The notes: a model not told the origin generated them from the sequence alone. A stretch of 64,000 bases of DNA from JAJDFU01 sp964640855 (GCA_964640855.1 CAZXIX010000010.1:4891-68890); one strand, 5' to 3'; counted from the first letter of the stretch, positions 1 to 9,417 are shown. A program made the numbers and translations.

Positions 1-2364
1 ACTGGTGGCGATAACCCCGTAGGAAATGCCTGTGTGTCCTACAACGATCTGTATACCAACTTCAGTGATGGGGGAAATTGTAATAACAACCCGATCGTAG
101 GCGATTTTCAGGTCTGGACCAATGAAGCTTACCGGATCAACAACTGTGTACCTGGACAAACCTATACGTTCTCCATTTGTAACGGATATGATCCCAATAC
201 CTGGAAGGCCAGGCTCACGGCGGCTTTGCTCGATGAAAACGATGCCCCAACGGATGTGCTGGCTACCATAGAGGGGTGTGAGTTGTCTTTTACCATCCCT
301 GCAAGTTTCCAAAATCCGGTCAATGCAGTGGTTGTAGTTGCCGATGCGGAAGACTGTGGAGGTGCCACCCGTCAACTCAACAATGGAGTTCCAGCTTTAT
401 CCTGTCAGGCATCGCTCAGCCCTTGCCTTTCCTTCAATGCGTTTTATGATACCTTCCTCGATGGAGGCAATTGCAACAACAACCCGATTGTAGCTAATTT
501 TCAGGTTTGGACCAATGAAGCTTACCGAATTGATGCCTGTGTTCCCGGACAGACTTACACCTTTTCTTTCTGCGACGGATACAATTCCAACACCTGGAGA
601 GCCCAAATTTCGGCTGCACTAATAGAAAGCAACAATACCCTTTCAGATATTCTGGCTACAGCGGAGGGTTGTGAACTGTCTTTTACCGTCCCCACCGATT
701 TTCAGAGCCCTGTCAGTGTCATGGTGGTCGTCTCGGATGCTACAGATTGTGGAGGCCAAACCCAGGAAATTAACAATGGAACTCCTTCTCTTTCCTGCCA
801 GGGAGGTGGAGGCTTGTGCTCAATTCCCGCTGAGCTGGGGGCGGAAGACATTGCTAATAACCAGGCCTTTATCGTCTGGGATTCTGTGCCGGGTAGCGAT
901 TCCTATACCATTCAAGCACGACCAACCGGAACACAGGAATGGACTGAAGCGATTGGATTCACAGGTACGAGAACCAGGTATTCAAATCTGTTGCCTTGTA
1001 CGGAATACGAATTCAGGGTGAGGGCCCAGTGTGGAAGCGATTTTAGTGAATTCAGTGACCCTTTCCGGTTTTTGACCACGGGATGCGAGGCCACCTGTCC
1101 GAGCCCGACCAATGTTTCGGCAATTCCCAACGGCCCAACGGCCACCATTGCCTGGACGGGAAGCGATTCTCTGACGGAATACATCGTCAATTACAGGCAC
1201 AAAGCAGCTGTCACCTGGCTTTCCCGCTCTACCTCTAATACTTCCCTCCTGCTGGACAGCCTCACCAATTGCCTGACCTACGAGTATCAGGTGATCGGTT
1301 TGTGTCCTTCCGGGCAGGAAGCCTTTAGTTCGATTGATACCTTTAATGTTGAGTGCCTGGATTGTTCTCCGCCGGATAGTATAGTGTTTGTGGCCACAAC
1401 GCCCTTTAATACAAATATTATATGGAATGCCAAGCCGATCGATCTTCGATACATAGTTGGGGCCAAATCTGCCAACAGCCCGACCTGGCAAGAAGCTGAG
1501 ATCCTCAACAATGAGGCTTTTTATTCAGGCCTGGATCCCTGTTCCATGTACGACATTCGGGTGAAGGCCGTTTGCACTTCCGGAGAAAGCGATTTCAGCT
1601 CCGTCCGGCAATTCACTACAGTAGGATGTACGGGGCCTGTTTATTGTAATTCCCAAGGAGAGAATTCCAGGTTTGAATGGATCGAAAGAATTGAAATAGG
1701 GCCCTTAACCAACCAAAGCGGGGATAATTTCGGCTATCAATTATTCGAGGAAATTGCCATTCCTTCCTTCGAACTAGGGGAGGAATTCAACCTTTCTCTC
1801 ACGCCCGGATTTTTAGACGAAATTTATGATGAATACTGGCGAGTCTGGATTGACTTAAACCAGGATGGTGATTTCAATGATGAAAATGAAGACATTTTCC
1901 AATCACAGAATCCTACTTCAGATCCTATTGTGGGGTCGTTTACCCTGCCCGCCGACGGGCCAACCGGACAAACGACCATGCGGGTGGCTATGAAATATTT
2001 TGATCCCGCTACAGATGCAGATCCTCCTCAATCCTGCACCACCTTCGAATTTGGTGAGGTGGAGGATTACCGGATCAATCTGCTCCCAGCCATTGCCACG
2101 AACACTCAAGAGATAGAGGAAGAAGGGGAAAGGATTAAGGTATTTCCCAATCCGTTCAGGAATCAGCTACGTATAGAGGGCTTATTACCTGATCATCAAT
2201 TGCGGGTCCTGGATGTTACAGGTAAGATAGTATTCCAACTTTCGGAGGCGAATGGAGGAAAAGATACTTTTCTGAACCTGGAGAACCTGGAAAGCGGAAT
2301 GTATTTCCTTGAAGTGATTTCGAATGAATTTCAAATCACGAGAAAGAAGGTCATCAAGTATTAG
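1..2364 (+). CDS. T9SS-exported multidomain surface protein (FN3, GEVED), 5' partial
   Basis: The frame is open from base 1, so the true start is outside the window; the in-frame GTG at 34 lies inside a repeat and is not a convincing initiator. The visible 787 residues contain two about 130-residue repeats, each built round DGGNCNNNPIV and FQVWTNEAYRI with paired cysteines. Three fibronectin type III-like modules follow, then a GEVED domain (EYWRVWIDLNQDGDF, near residue 620) and a final segment of about 75 residues starting near IKVFPNPF that matches type IX secretion sorting domains (type A). Known members of this architecture are exported through the outer membrane and anchored or released. 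The role is probably adhesion or substrate binding; no catalytic domain is visible. A strong hairpin terminator follows the stop. Confidence 0.85.
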   Translation, partial: TGGDNPVGNACVSYNDLYTNFSDGGNCNNNPIVGDFQVWTNEAYRINNCVPGQTYTFSICNGYDPNTWKARLTAALLDENDAPTDVLATIEGCELSFTIPASFQNPVNAVVVVADAEDCGGATRQLNNGVPALSCQASLSPCLSFNAFYDTFLDGGNCNNNPIVANFQVWTNEAYRIDACVPGQTYTFSFCDGYNSNTWRAQISAALIESNNTLSDILATAEGCELSFTVPTDFQSPVSVMVVVSDATDCGGQTQEINNGTPSLSCQGGGGLCSIPAELGAEDIANNQAFIVWDSVPGSDSYTIQARPTGTQEWTEAIGFTGTRTRYSNLLPCTEYEFRVRAQCGSDFSEFSDPFRFLTTGCEATCPSPTNVSAIPNGPTATIAWTGSDSLTEYIVNYRHKAAVTWLSRSTSNTSLLLDSLTNCLTYEYQVIGLCPSGQEAFSSIDTFNVECLDCSPPDSIVFVATTPFNTNIIWNAKPIDLRYIVGAKSANSPTWQEAEILNNEAFYSGLDPCSMYDIRVKAVCTSGESDFSSVRQFTTVGCTGPVYCNSQGENSRFEWIERIEIGPLTNQSGDNFGYQLFEEIAIPSFELGEEFNLSLTPGFLDEIYDEYWRVWIDLNQDGDFNDENEDIFQSQNPTSDPIVGSFTLPADGPTGQTTMRVAMKYFDPATDADPPQSCTTFEFGEVEDYRINLLPAIATNTQEIEEEGERIKVFPNPFRNQLRIEGLLPDHQLRVLDVTGKIVFQLSEANGGKDTFLNLENLESGMYFLEVISNEFQITRKKVIKY

Positions 2365-2420
2365 CCACTCTCCCTTAGTAGGGCGTTTGTAGGCTGAATA
2401 GGATATCACCCAATGGGAGC

Positions 2421-2458
2421 AGGAGAAGGGTGCGAAGTCCCTTCTCCTTTCTTTTTCA
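2421..2458 (+). terminator. Intrinsic terminator after the T9SS surface protein
   Basis: A perfect 10-bp stem (AGGAGAAGGG at 2421-2430 with CCCTTCTCCT at 2439-2448) with an 8-base loop is followed by a T-rich run (TTCTTTTTC). It lies 57 bases after the stop of the upstream gene, in the right place to end its transcript. Confidence 0.8.
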
Positions 2459-2568
2459 TCCTTATACCGACAGTACACCCACCAGGGATAGGGTGCCATC
2501 AACCGATGGAAATCTCTGGTTGTGTTGCATCCCAGGTATTTTCCTCACGCACTTCTTTTAAGAACACC

Positions 2569-2607
2569 ATGAAGAAAATTCTGATCACCGGCTGTAGCAC
2601 CGGATAG
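2569..2607 (+). pseudogene. Short-chain dehydrogenase N-terminal remnant
   Basis: ATG at 2569 opens a 12-codon frame reading MKKILITGCSTG, then TAG at 2605. This is the first beta strand and the start of the TGxxxGxG dinucleotide-binding motif typical of short-chain dehydrogenases/reductases. It stops exactly where the glycine motif should continue, and 15 bases later comes the stop codon of the convergent amine oxidase gene. No continuation of an SDR is seen in any frame nearby. The likeliest reading is a gene start left behind after deletion or replacement of the remainder, with the amine oxidase end now occupying its place. A chance match of 12 residues cannot be excluded but is unlikely to begin at an ATG. 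Confidence 0.5.
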
Positions 2608-2622
2608 AAGCCCTTTCCTTTA

Positions 2623-3756
2623 TTAATGGTTCATGTGAATAGGATCAAGGTTCTGTACTTGCCTGACTACTCGATAGGCCGAAAGGACAGCCCCCTCCAT
2701 ATACCCGCTTCGGACAACTGAGGTCTCAGTGTTGGCAAAAAAGAGTCGGTCGTCGAAATAGGCTTTTTGAAATGCAGCATGACCATTGTTCTGGTGTGGA
2801 ACCAGAGGCAGGTATTTTTTATTGCTGGTAAAGGGTTCCTCTCTCCAAACCGTTTCCCGGTAATGTAGAAAATCGGCGGCCTGGGGGCCATAGATATTCG
2901 AGAGCTGCTCGATCACCCTGCTTTTCCGCTTTTCTGCCGGACCGTTTATCATATCGGGACTCATAAAACCGCATAGGGCAAAGCGTTTTTCTTCCGCATC
3001 GGTTTGATCGTAAAACTCAACCACAGGCCCGGTCTGGCTGAAGAGAGTAGCGACCGACCCGTTTTCTTTCCAGAAAGGGGCAGGGTAGGTGAGCGCCACC
3101 TTGATGGATTCTTCCATCCAGGTCTGAGTATTTTGGGCAATGGAAAGGAGGCTATCCGGAAGGGAAGGGGAAAATTCAATTTCGGCGGCCCAAAGTTTGG
3201 GTGGGGCAGTAATGATCACGCGCCGGGCCTCAAAGGTGTCCTTTGAAAAGATACGAACTCCTGTATCGGCAATCTCGATCCGTTTGACGGCTTGCCCGGT
3301 CCGGATCGTTCCTTTCTCCAACCGGTTTGCCAGGACGCGAATTATTCGGCTCGTACCACCGGCAATCCGAAAACTGGGTTCTTGCGGAGGAATAGGGATT
3401 CGTTCGATTGGATCAGGGGGGGCGGGCTGAAAGAAGGCTGCTGAACCGTTGTATTGCTGGAAATAAGGAATATCAAATTCTTTCAACAAACCAAAAAGCT
3501 TCACATTATCGCGCCACATCCAGGTAGCTCCCATTTCTACCGGGGCTTGCCCTGCTTTTTCGAGCGTATGAATCCTGCCCCCAAGACGATCGCTGCCTTC
3601 CAGAACCGTAGTGGGAATACCAGCTTGCTCAAGGCGATAGGCAGCTAATAGACCGGATAAACCGGCTCCGACGACCAAGACTTCCTTCAATGGATTTGGT
3701 TTTTGATCTCCATAATAAAGGCATTTGCCGGAGCAAAGTTTGAAGACTATTGTCAA
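2623..3756 (-). CDS. Flavin amine oxidase-like FAD-dependent oxidoreductase
   Basis: Has a Rossmann FAD-binding start (VLVVGAGLSGLLAAYRL), then the GGRIHT motif and MGATWMW of the flavin-containing amine oxidase family (monoamine oxidase type), and a C-terminal SGYMEGAVLSAYR FAD-contact motif. These enzymes oxidise amines or related substrates with FAD and O2; the substrate here cannot be inferred. The start is doubtful: an in-frame TGA lies a short way upstream and there is no ATG before the FAD motif. The longest frame starts at TTG 3756; family members usually begin just before the GAGLSG strand, which would favour a second TTG at 3690. Either this is a true non-ATG start or the N-terminus has been altered. 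Convergent with the SDR remnant. Confidence 0.8.
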   Translation of the reverse strand: MTIVFKLCSGKCLYYGDQKPNPLKEVLVVGAGLSGLLAAYRLEQAGIPTTVLEGSDRLGGRIHTLEKAGQAPVEMGATWMWRDNVKLFGLLKEFDIPYFQQYNGSAAFFQPAPPDPIERIPIPPQEPSFRIAGGTSRIIRVLANRLEKGTIRTGQAVKRIEIADTGVRIFSKDTFEARRVIITAPPKLWAAEIEFSPSLPDSLLSIAQNTQTWMEESIKVALTYPAPFWKENGSVATLFSQTGPVVEFYDQTDAEEKRFALCGFMSPDMINGPAEKRKSRVIEQLSNIYGPQAADFLHYRETVWREEPFTSNKKYLPLVPHQNNGHAAFQKAYFDDRLFFANTETSVVRSGYMEGAVLSAYRVVRQVQNLDPIHMNH

Positions 3757-3909
3757 AAGAGGAATGGGGCGTCGCCCGGATACCTTATCCGGCTTTTCCT
3801 TTCACCGGAAACTCAAGCTTTAGGTGGAGGGGACCATCCAGGCAAGCGAAGGACTGCCTATGGCTACGATCCGGCCGTTGGCGTTTCACTGGAATGAATT
3901 CCGGGGGAA

Positions 3910-4461
3910 TCACTGTTCCGATTCCGGATTGCCCCGGCGGGTCTGGATCAGGATCACCCCGTTGGCTGCTCCCGGCCCGTATATGGCCGTTTCCGCAATA
4001 TTCCTCAAGACGGCAATGTATTCGACATCGGTGATCGGAATGGAATTCAGGATATTACTGATCTGCATATCATCATATCCCCGAAAAGGGAATCCATCAA
4101 GGACGACCAGGGGAGGTCTCATGGCCCCCCTTACCCGGATCTGATATTGGAAAGGACCGCCCATTACGCGGACGCCCGCTACGCGACCCTGCAGCATTTC
4201 CGCTACGGAAAGAAAACCGGTTCCGGGCAGGGGATTCCGGAGCAGGACCCCACCGGTGGCCAGCGGGCTGGGGAATCGATTGGGGAGGGGATCCGTCATC
4301 AGATCCATTCTCCGGGCCGGCGGCTGGGTATCGGTCTTGGCGGCGTATTCAGTGCGGACAACCGAATAAGGATTTTTCCCTGTTTCTGCATGGATCGGAT
4401 TCAGGAAAAGGAAAGCGACCATTCCCAATCCCAGAATTCTATGGATAAGAGCGATTTTCAT
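3910..4461 (-). CDS. Stand-alone TonB receptor plug-domain protein
   Basis: A 183-residue protein with a signal peptide (FLFLNPIHA cleavage region near residue 25), followed by a segment that aligns by eye with the plug domain of SusC-type receptors: SVAEMLQGRVAGVRV, IRVRGAMRPPLVVLDGFPF and AAETAIYGP-like AETAIYGPGAANGVILIQT. SusC/TonB-dependent receptors normally carry this plug inside a barrel of 700-1000 residues; here the frame ends right after the plug with no barrel. Such short plug-only proteins occur in Bacteroidota and may act as periplasmic partners rather than transporters. It has no obvious operon partner; the next minus-strand gene upstream starts about 800 bases away. The plug assignment is firm, the function is not known. 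Confidence 0.75.
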   Translation of the reverse strand: MKIALIHRILGLGMVAFLFLNPIHAETGKNPYSVVRTEYAAKTDTQPPARRMDLMTDPLPNRFPSPLATGGVLLRNPLPGTGFLSVAEMLQGRVAGVRVMGGPFQYQIRVRGAMRPPLVVLDGFPFRGYDDMQISNILNSIPITDVEYIAVLRNIAETAIYGPGAANGVILIQTRRGNPESEQ

Positions 4462-4703
4462 ATAAGATTGTATTGAAACTACATCTATATAACCGCTCAG
4501 GCAGTCCGAAAAAGCCTGAAAAGTCAGGATTTAACAAGGATTTAAGGTTCTTGTGATGCCGTTTGGATCCTGAACCCGATACCCTGACGAAGCGAATCTT
4601 AATTTTTCTTGGGTACGGATGCTTTCATCGCTTGTCAGGATCTCCGCTACGCTCCGACCCGATACCCAATTACCCCCTCAACCGATCCCCTGAGCCAGGC
4701 CGG

Positions 4704-5270
4704 TCAGAGATGCGAATAGGAAATGCCCTTCAGCTCGAAAGACACCGTGCATTCGGGACAATCCAGAACGTAGCTTGTGGGGAAACCTTCCCCTTCCCGG
4801 TAAGGGGTGAAGCGGATGCCGCCCAGATAATCGTCCGGCGCCGGATTTTCATCAAAATCGTAGACCAGGATCCGGTAGGTGTCGTTGGGAGAGCTGAACT
4901 CCAGCTCGGCCGAGAACTCATACGGCTCCGAAAGGTCCTGCACAAATCCGGTCGTAAAAAGGCGTTCCTCTTCTTTGTAAAAGATGATGTACACATCCGG
5001 CCCGTCGGAGGGGTCCCAGGATTCCCCGTTTTCCCGGGTTTTGGGAAACGAAAGGAGCCGGATGGATTGAAGGGACATGGAGGCGGGGATTTTCTCCTCG
5101 CTGCAATCCGAGCCCTCCCATTCCGGGAGGCAATCGCAGGCGCCATCCAGGCACTTCCCGCCGTTCAGACAAAAGATCCCTTCACAGAATTCTCCCTGAA
5201 CGGATTCCTTCGTACAACTCAAAAAGAAAAAGGGGATCAGGCTAACGGATAGAATGGTAAGTTTTCTCAT
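4704..5270 (-). CDS. EGF-like lipoprotein
   Basis: The chosen ATG at 5270 gives 188 residues starting with a lipoprotein signal peptide (MRKLTILSV...FFFLSC lipobox, Cys near 19); the longer upstream frame lacks a signal peptide and is not favoured. Mature residues 28-55 form an EGF-like domain with six cysteines (CEGIFCLNGGKC, CDCLPEWEGSDC). The rest is a beta-rich domain that may be C2-like (VYIIFYKEEERLF, RILVYDFDENPAPDD) and ends with a Cys-x-x-Cys pair (LDCPECTVSF). EGF-like modules in Bacteroidota surface lipoproteins are generally protein- or glycan-binding. No partner gene is obvious, so the role is unassigned. Confidence 0.75.
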   Translation of the reverse strand: MRKLTILSVSLIPFFFLSCTKESVQGEFCEGIFCLNGGKCLDGACDCLPEWEGSDCSEEKIPASMSLQSIRLLSFPKTRENGESWDPSDGPDVYIIFYKEEERLFTTGFVQDLSEPYEFSAELEFSSPNDTYRILVYDFDENPAPDDYLGGIRFTPYREGEGFPTSYVLDCPECTVSFELKGISYSHL

Positions 5271-5512
5271 TTGCGTCTGGTTTTTGAAAAACAGAAACAG
5301 CTTAACCGAAACCAAATGCAGTGAATGGGCAGAATGAAAAATGAGAATCAGACGAAAGAACAATTTCGGCAAGCAAGGGGGAGAAAGCCTCAAAAAGGAA
5401 GTCGCTTATTCTTTTCAACCTGTAAAAAAGGGAATTCGTCCTATTCCGGGAAGGAAAAGTCCGTTTTCCGGCTAGAATGTCAGAATAGCCGTATTATCGA
5501 ATCAAAAATTCC

Positions 5513-6082
5513 ATGGAAACTCCTCCCGTTCTGCTTCTCGTCGACATTCAGCAAGGATTCGACGATCTCGCTTACTGGGGCGGCAACCGCAACAATCCCG
5601 ATGCCGAAGAAAAGGCAGGACAGCTGCTTCGTTTCTGGCGGGAGAAAGGTTGGCCCGTAATCCATGCCAAACACAATTCCATCCATCCCGCTTCCCCCCT
5701 GGTCAAGGGGAAAGCGGGGAATGCCATCCACCCGGCCGTCCGTCCGGCGGAAGGGGAGCCCGTGTTCGAGAAATCCGTCAACAGCGCCTTCATCGGCACC
5801 GATCTGGAGGAGCAGCTCCGCCGGCTGGGAGCTCGAATAGTCGTCGTAGCGGGCATGACCACCGAGCACTGTGTGTCTACTACCGTGCGCATGTCGGCCA
5901 ACCTGGGCTTCCGAACCTGGCTGGTGGAAGATGCAACCGCCACTTTTGACAAGGTCAGCGGGAGTGGAAAGCGATTTTCTGCCGAGCTGATCCATGAGGT
6001 CGAGTTGGCCAGTCTGGAAGGAGAGTTCGCCGAGCTGGTCCGGGTACCTGAGCTGCTCAGCGGGGATAGATTCCTGTCCTAG
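5513..6082 (+). CDS. Isochorismatase-family cysteine hydrolase
   Basis: 189 residues, the usual size for the family. The catalytic triad of the isochorismatase/nicotinamidase fold is visible: Asp11 (LLLVDIQQGF), Lys87 (VFEKSVNSAF) and Cys120 in GMTTEHCVSTT, preceded by the cis-peptide-type VVVAGMTT turn. Members hydrolyse amides or imides such as nicotinamide, N-carbamoylsarcosine or isochorismate; nothing here picks the substrate. There is no signal peptide, so it acts in the cytoplasm. It stands alone between the EGF-like lipoprotein, which is divergent, and an intergenic region. Confidence 0.88.
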   Translation: METPPVLLLVDIQQGFDDLAYWGGNRNNPDAEEKAGQLLRFWREKGWPVIHAKHNSIHPASPLVKGKAGNAIHPAVRPAEGEPVFEKSVNSAFIGTDLEEQLRRLGARIVVVAGMTTEHCVSTTVRMSANLGFRTWLVEDATATFDKVSGSGKRFSAELIHEVELASLEGEFAELVRVPELLSGDRFLS

Positions 6083-6384
6083 AGCTTAGTTTCCCGCAGC
6101 GGCTTGGGCACCGGAAATATCCCTCCTTGCCCCTTCCTGCAGGAGATAGGGAACTTATAACCCCTTAATTTCGTTATATTTATGTAGTTGGTTTTTTGCA
6201 GAAGATCCTATCTTCAATCTCATAAGGTCTTAAAGGTTACATTCCACCTGCGTTCGCGGGTGAGAGTTTTCAGCCAAATGGCTGATTACCCTAATATTAG
6301 AGCCTTTTCCATTAACGGATCGAAGTCAATTTCTCCTTTTGCAGAAAGGCCATGTAAGTAGTTATTAACCCAAAACAAGTTGGT
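6083..6384 (+). other. Intergenic region, no gene seen
   Basis: About 300 bases with no credible coding frame. The 3' half is AT-rich (around TTATATTTATG at 6173-6183) and probably holds the promoter and leader of the next gene, but no clear Bacteroidota -33/-7 pair can be assigned. Confidence 0.4.
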
Positions 6385-6741
6385 ATGTCGAAAGAAAGTT
6401 ATATGGATAAGGCCATTTCGTGGGCCAGTGGCAGAGCCGTAGTTTCGCTGAAAGCCAATCACGATGATTATGAGGCTCCCAAAGCCTTTATTAATAAGTC
6501 GACGCAGGAAGAGGTGCAAGCCGACCTTTCCTTCAAAACCCCGGGCGGCGGCAAGCACTTCACGGATATTGCGCTGAAATCCGATAAGCCCCAGAAATTG
6601 GTCACCCGCTGGAAATTACTCAGCCTGATGGCTTCTCTCAAGAACGGAAAACTGTTTTTACTGGCCCCGAGAGGTCATAAAACCTTCACCGAGAAGCTGG
6701 TCAACAAATACAACATCAACGCCGTGATTTACTCACTGTAA
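6385..6741 (+). CDS. Small conserved-looking cytoplasmic protein, function unknown
   Basis: 118 residues, no signal peptide or membrane segment. Codon use is like neighbouring real genes and it is bracketed by a leader and a clear terminator, so it is very likely expressed. The C-terminal half has an alternation of strands and a helix (FTDIALKSDK, TRWKLLSLMASLKNGKLFLLAP, KLVNKYNINAVIYSL) that faintly resembles small nuclease-like folds, with D and K residues in the central strand, but no complete PD-(D/E)xK motif can be claimed. I do not recognise the family. Confidence 0.65.
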   Translation: MSKESYMDKAISWASGRAVVSLKANHDDYEAPKAFINKSTQEEVQADLSFKTPGGGKHFTDIALKSDKPQKLVTRWKLLSLMASLKNGKLFLLAPRGHKTFTEKLVNKYNINAVIYSL

Positions 6742-6751
6742 AACATCTTCG

Positions 6752-6780
6752 AAAGGTCCCTTGCGGGGCCTTTTTCTTTT
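6752..6780 (+). terminator. Intrinsic terminator
   Basis: AAAGGTCCC pairs with GGGGCCTTT (one G-T pair) across a 4-base TTGC loop, followed by TTTTTCTTTT. It starts 11 bases after the stop of the small unknown gene. Confidence 0.75.
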
Positions 6781-7066
6781 CCCGTTCATTTAAGCCTTCC
6801 CACCTCCCGGCAGCCCTTTTTCGGAAATTGTATTTCATCTTCTCCTCCCCTCATTTCAAGTCGGAATTTGGTCATTTCATCCTTTTGTATGGATCGCTTA
6901 TCGTAATCCTTTTGAAAAGGGACGGAGATAGCCCCAATTTGCGGCCGAATGAAAGTTGCTTCGCAACTTAAGTCTTATTGTATGGTTAAAGCCAGCGGCT
7001 GAAAAGGAGGATAAAAAGACTTTTCTCCATCTGCCCTGAAAAACCCTGAAAAACCCACGCCTACCT
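6781..7066 (+). other. Leader region of the TonB receptor gene, no gene seen
   Basis: No credible coding frame. The stretch holds pyrimidine-rich runs and, just before the ATG at 7067, a tandem CCCTGAAAAACCCTGAAAAA; it presumably carries the promoter of the receptor-DUF4249 unit, but no defined site can be assigned. Confidence 0.35.
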
Positions 7067-9412
7067 ATGAAAACGGTAAACCTGCTTTTGCTTCTCGGCT
7101 GCTTGCTGAGTGCTGCCACCGTTCTGGCCCAGGACCAGGTGACCCTCAGCGGTTATCTGAGGGACAGCACCAACGGAGAGGCCCTGATCGGTGCCAATAT
7201 CTTCCTCGAGGAGATCGGCACCGGTACCTCCAGCAACCCTTACGGTTTCTATTCCCTCTCCGTGCCTCCGGGCACCTACCGGATGCAAGCCACCTACCTG
7301 GGCTACAACTCCATTGTCAGGACCATTGATCTGAGCGAAAACCAAACCCTCAACCTGGAGTTCGTACCGGCCGGCTTTCAGATCCAGGAAGTCATCGTTA
7401 AGGGGGAGGCAGCCAATGCCAACGTGACCCAGGTGCAGATGAGCACCGAAAAGCTGTCCATGAAAAAGATCAAGACGATCCCCCAGGTTTTGGGCGAAGT
7501 GGATCTGATCCGGTCCATCCAATTGCTGCCGGGTGTCACGACCGTGGGCGAGGGGGCCTCCGGCTTCAACGTTCGCGGGGGCAACATCGACCAGAACCTG
7601 ATCCTGCTGGACGAGGCGACCGTTTACAATTCCTCCCATCTGTTTGGCCTCTTTTCCGTTTTTAACTCGGATGCGGTAAAAGATTTTCAATTGTACAAGG
7701 GAGGGATTCCGGCCCGATACGGCGGACGCCTTTCTTCCGTGCTCGACGTGCGCCAGCGGGAGGGCAACAACAAACAGTTCGGGATGTCCGGCGGCATCGG
7801 CCTCATATCCAGCCGCCTGACCCTGGAGGGCCCCATTCAAAAGGAAAAAAGCTCGTTCATGCTGGCGGGACGATCTTCCTACGGCCACCTGTTCCTGAAC
7901 TTCTTTCCGGACCTGCGCGATAATGTGATCTGGTTTTACGACCTCAACGCCAAGGTCAATTTTACGATCAACGACAACAACCGGGTTTTCCTGTCCGGCT
8001 ATTTTGGTCGAGACAATTTTAACTTCGGCGATGACTTTCGTTCGAATTGGGGGAATGGAACGGCTACCCTGCGCTGGAACCACCTTTTCAGTAAAAAGCT
8101 GTTCTCCAATTTCACCGCCGTATTCAGCGATTACAATTACTCCCTGGGCGTACCCGCCGGCGCTCAGGCTTTTGAGTGGAAGGCCGGCATCCTGAATACC
8201 GCCATCAAAGCGGATTTCACCTATTACATCGATTCGCGCAACGAGTTGGAATTCGGTGTCGAAGGCATTTATTATCGGTTTCGCCCCGGGCGGGCGGCCG
8301 GTGTAGGCGACAATTCCATCTTCAACGAGATCGAGCTGCAAGCTGAATTCGCCGTTGAGCCGGCGGCTTACATCAGCTTTCAGCAGAAGATCGGCAGCCG
8401 ATTGACACTCCAGTACGGCCTGCGCTATTCGGGTTTCCTGAATGTAGGGCCCCGCACGGTCTTCCTTTACCAGGACGGCATTCCGGACGATGCGACCAAC
8501 GTGGTCGATTCGATCAGCTACGGGCGCTGGGATGTGATCAAAGGCTATTCGGGGCCTGAGCCGCGCTTTGCGGCCAATTATCTGTTCAACGAAGAAAACT
8601 CGGTCAAGCTGAGCTACAACCGCACCCGGCAGAACATCCATTTGATCTCGAACACGACCGCCGCTACCCCCGTGGATATCTGGATGCCCAGCGGCACCTA
8701 TATCCAACCAGCCATTGCCGACCAGATAGCCGCTGGTTACTTCCGCAATTTCAAGAACAACACCTACGAAGCATCGGTAGAAGTGTACTACAAGTGGTTC
8801 CAGAACCTGGTGGATTACCGGGACGGTGCCGAGCTCCTCCTGAATGAAAACCTGGAAACAGACCTCCTGACCGGTGATGGCCGAGCTTATGGGGCGGAGT
8901 TCATTCTGCGCAAGAACAGCGGCCGGGTGACGGGTTGGGTGAGTTATACCCTGGCACGCTCCGAACGGACCACGCCCGGCATCAACAACGGCGAGACCTA
9001 TCCTTCCAACTGGGACAAATTGCACGATCTGACGGTGGTAGCGGCCTGGGACATCAGCCCCAAGCTAACCCTGTCGGGGAATTTTGCCTTCATGTCGGGG
9101 CGGCCCATTACCTACCCGGATTCCCGTTATGAGTTCGAAGGCATTGTTATACCCAACTTCAACAACCGGAACGGGGCCCGGATACCGGCTTACCACCGGC
9201 TGGATGTAGCCGTGGTATGGAAGCCCAACAAGAAACCCCAAAAGCGATGGAAGTCCGAATGGCTGTTCGGGGTTTACAACCTGTATGGCCGGCGCAATCC
9301 CTATTCCATTTTCTTCCGGCCCAGTGAAAACGACCCTCTGATCACCGAGGCCGTACGCCTGTCCATCTTTGGCGCTCCTTTGCCTTATGTCACCTACAAC
9401 TTCAAATTCTAG
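7067..9412 (+). CDS. TonB-dependent outer-membrane receptor
   Basis: 781 residues. A signal peptide (cleavage near VLAQD, residue 22) is followed by a carboxypeptidase-regulatory-like beta-sandwich (residues about 25-105, GEALIGANIFLEE, YGFYSLSVPPGTY), a plug (IRSIQLLPGVTTVGEG, FNVRGGNIDQNLILLDEATVY, YKGGIPARYGGRLSSVLDV) and a barrel ending in YVTYNFKF with a terminal phenylalanine as expected of outer-membrane barrels. It belongs to the receptors that pair with DUF4249 lipoproteins, not to SusC. Energised uptake of an unknown ligand across the outer membrane is the inferred role. The next gene starts 5 bases after its stop. Confidence 0.9.
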   Translation: MKTVNLLLLLGCLLSAATVLAQDQVTLSGYLRDSTNGEALIGANIFLEEIGTGTSSNPYGFYSLSVPPGTYRMQATYLGYNSIVRTIDLSENQTLNLEFVPAGFQIQEVIVKGEAANANVTQVQMSTEKLSMKKIKTIPQVLGEVDLIRSIQLLPGVTTVGEGASGFNVRGGNIDQNLILLDEATVYNSSHLFGLFSVFNSDAVKDFQLYKGGIPARYGGRLSSVLDVRQREGNNKQFGMSGGIGLISSRLTLEGPIQKEKSSFMLAGRSSYGHLFLNFFPDLRDNVIWFYDLNAKVNFTINDNNRVFLSGYFGRDNFNFGDDFRSNWGNGTATLRWNHLFSKKLFSNFTAVFSDYNYSLGVPAGAQAFEWKAGILNTAIKADFTYYIDSRNELEFGVEGIYYRFRPGRAAGVGDNSIFNEIELQAEFAVEPAAYISFQQKIGSRLTLQYGLRYSGFLNVGPRTVFLYQDGIPDDATNVVDSISYGRWDVIKGYSGPEPRFAANYLFNEENSVKLSYNRTRQNIHLISNTTAATPVDIWMPSGTYIQPAIADQIAAGYFRNFKNNTYEASVEVYYKWFQNLVDYRDGAELLLNENLETDLLTGDGRAYGAEFILRKNSGRVTGWVSYTLARSERTTPGINNGETYPSNWDKLHDLTVVAAWDISPKLTLSGNFAFMSGRPITYPDSRYEFEGIVIPNFNNRNGARIPAYHRLDVAVVWKPNKKPQKRWKSEWLFGVYNLYGRRNPYSIFFRPSENDPLITEAVRLSIFGAPLPYVTYNFKF

Positions 9413-9417
9413 ACCAC

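Noticed and set aside
7061..9025. Long open frame of 654 codons on the minus strand opposite the TonB receptor
   Set aside because: The receptor on the plus strand has all family motifs; the antisense frame is a by-product of its GC-rich third positions and shows no domain.
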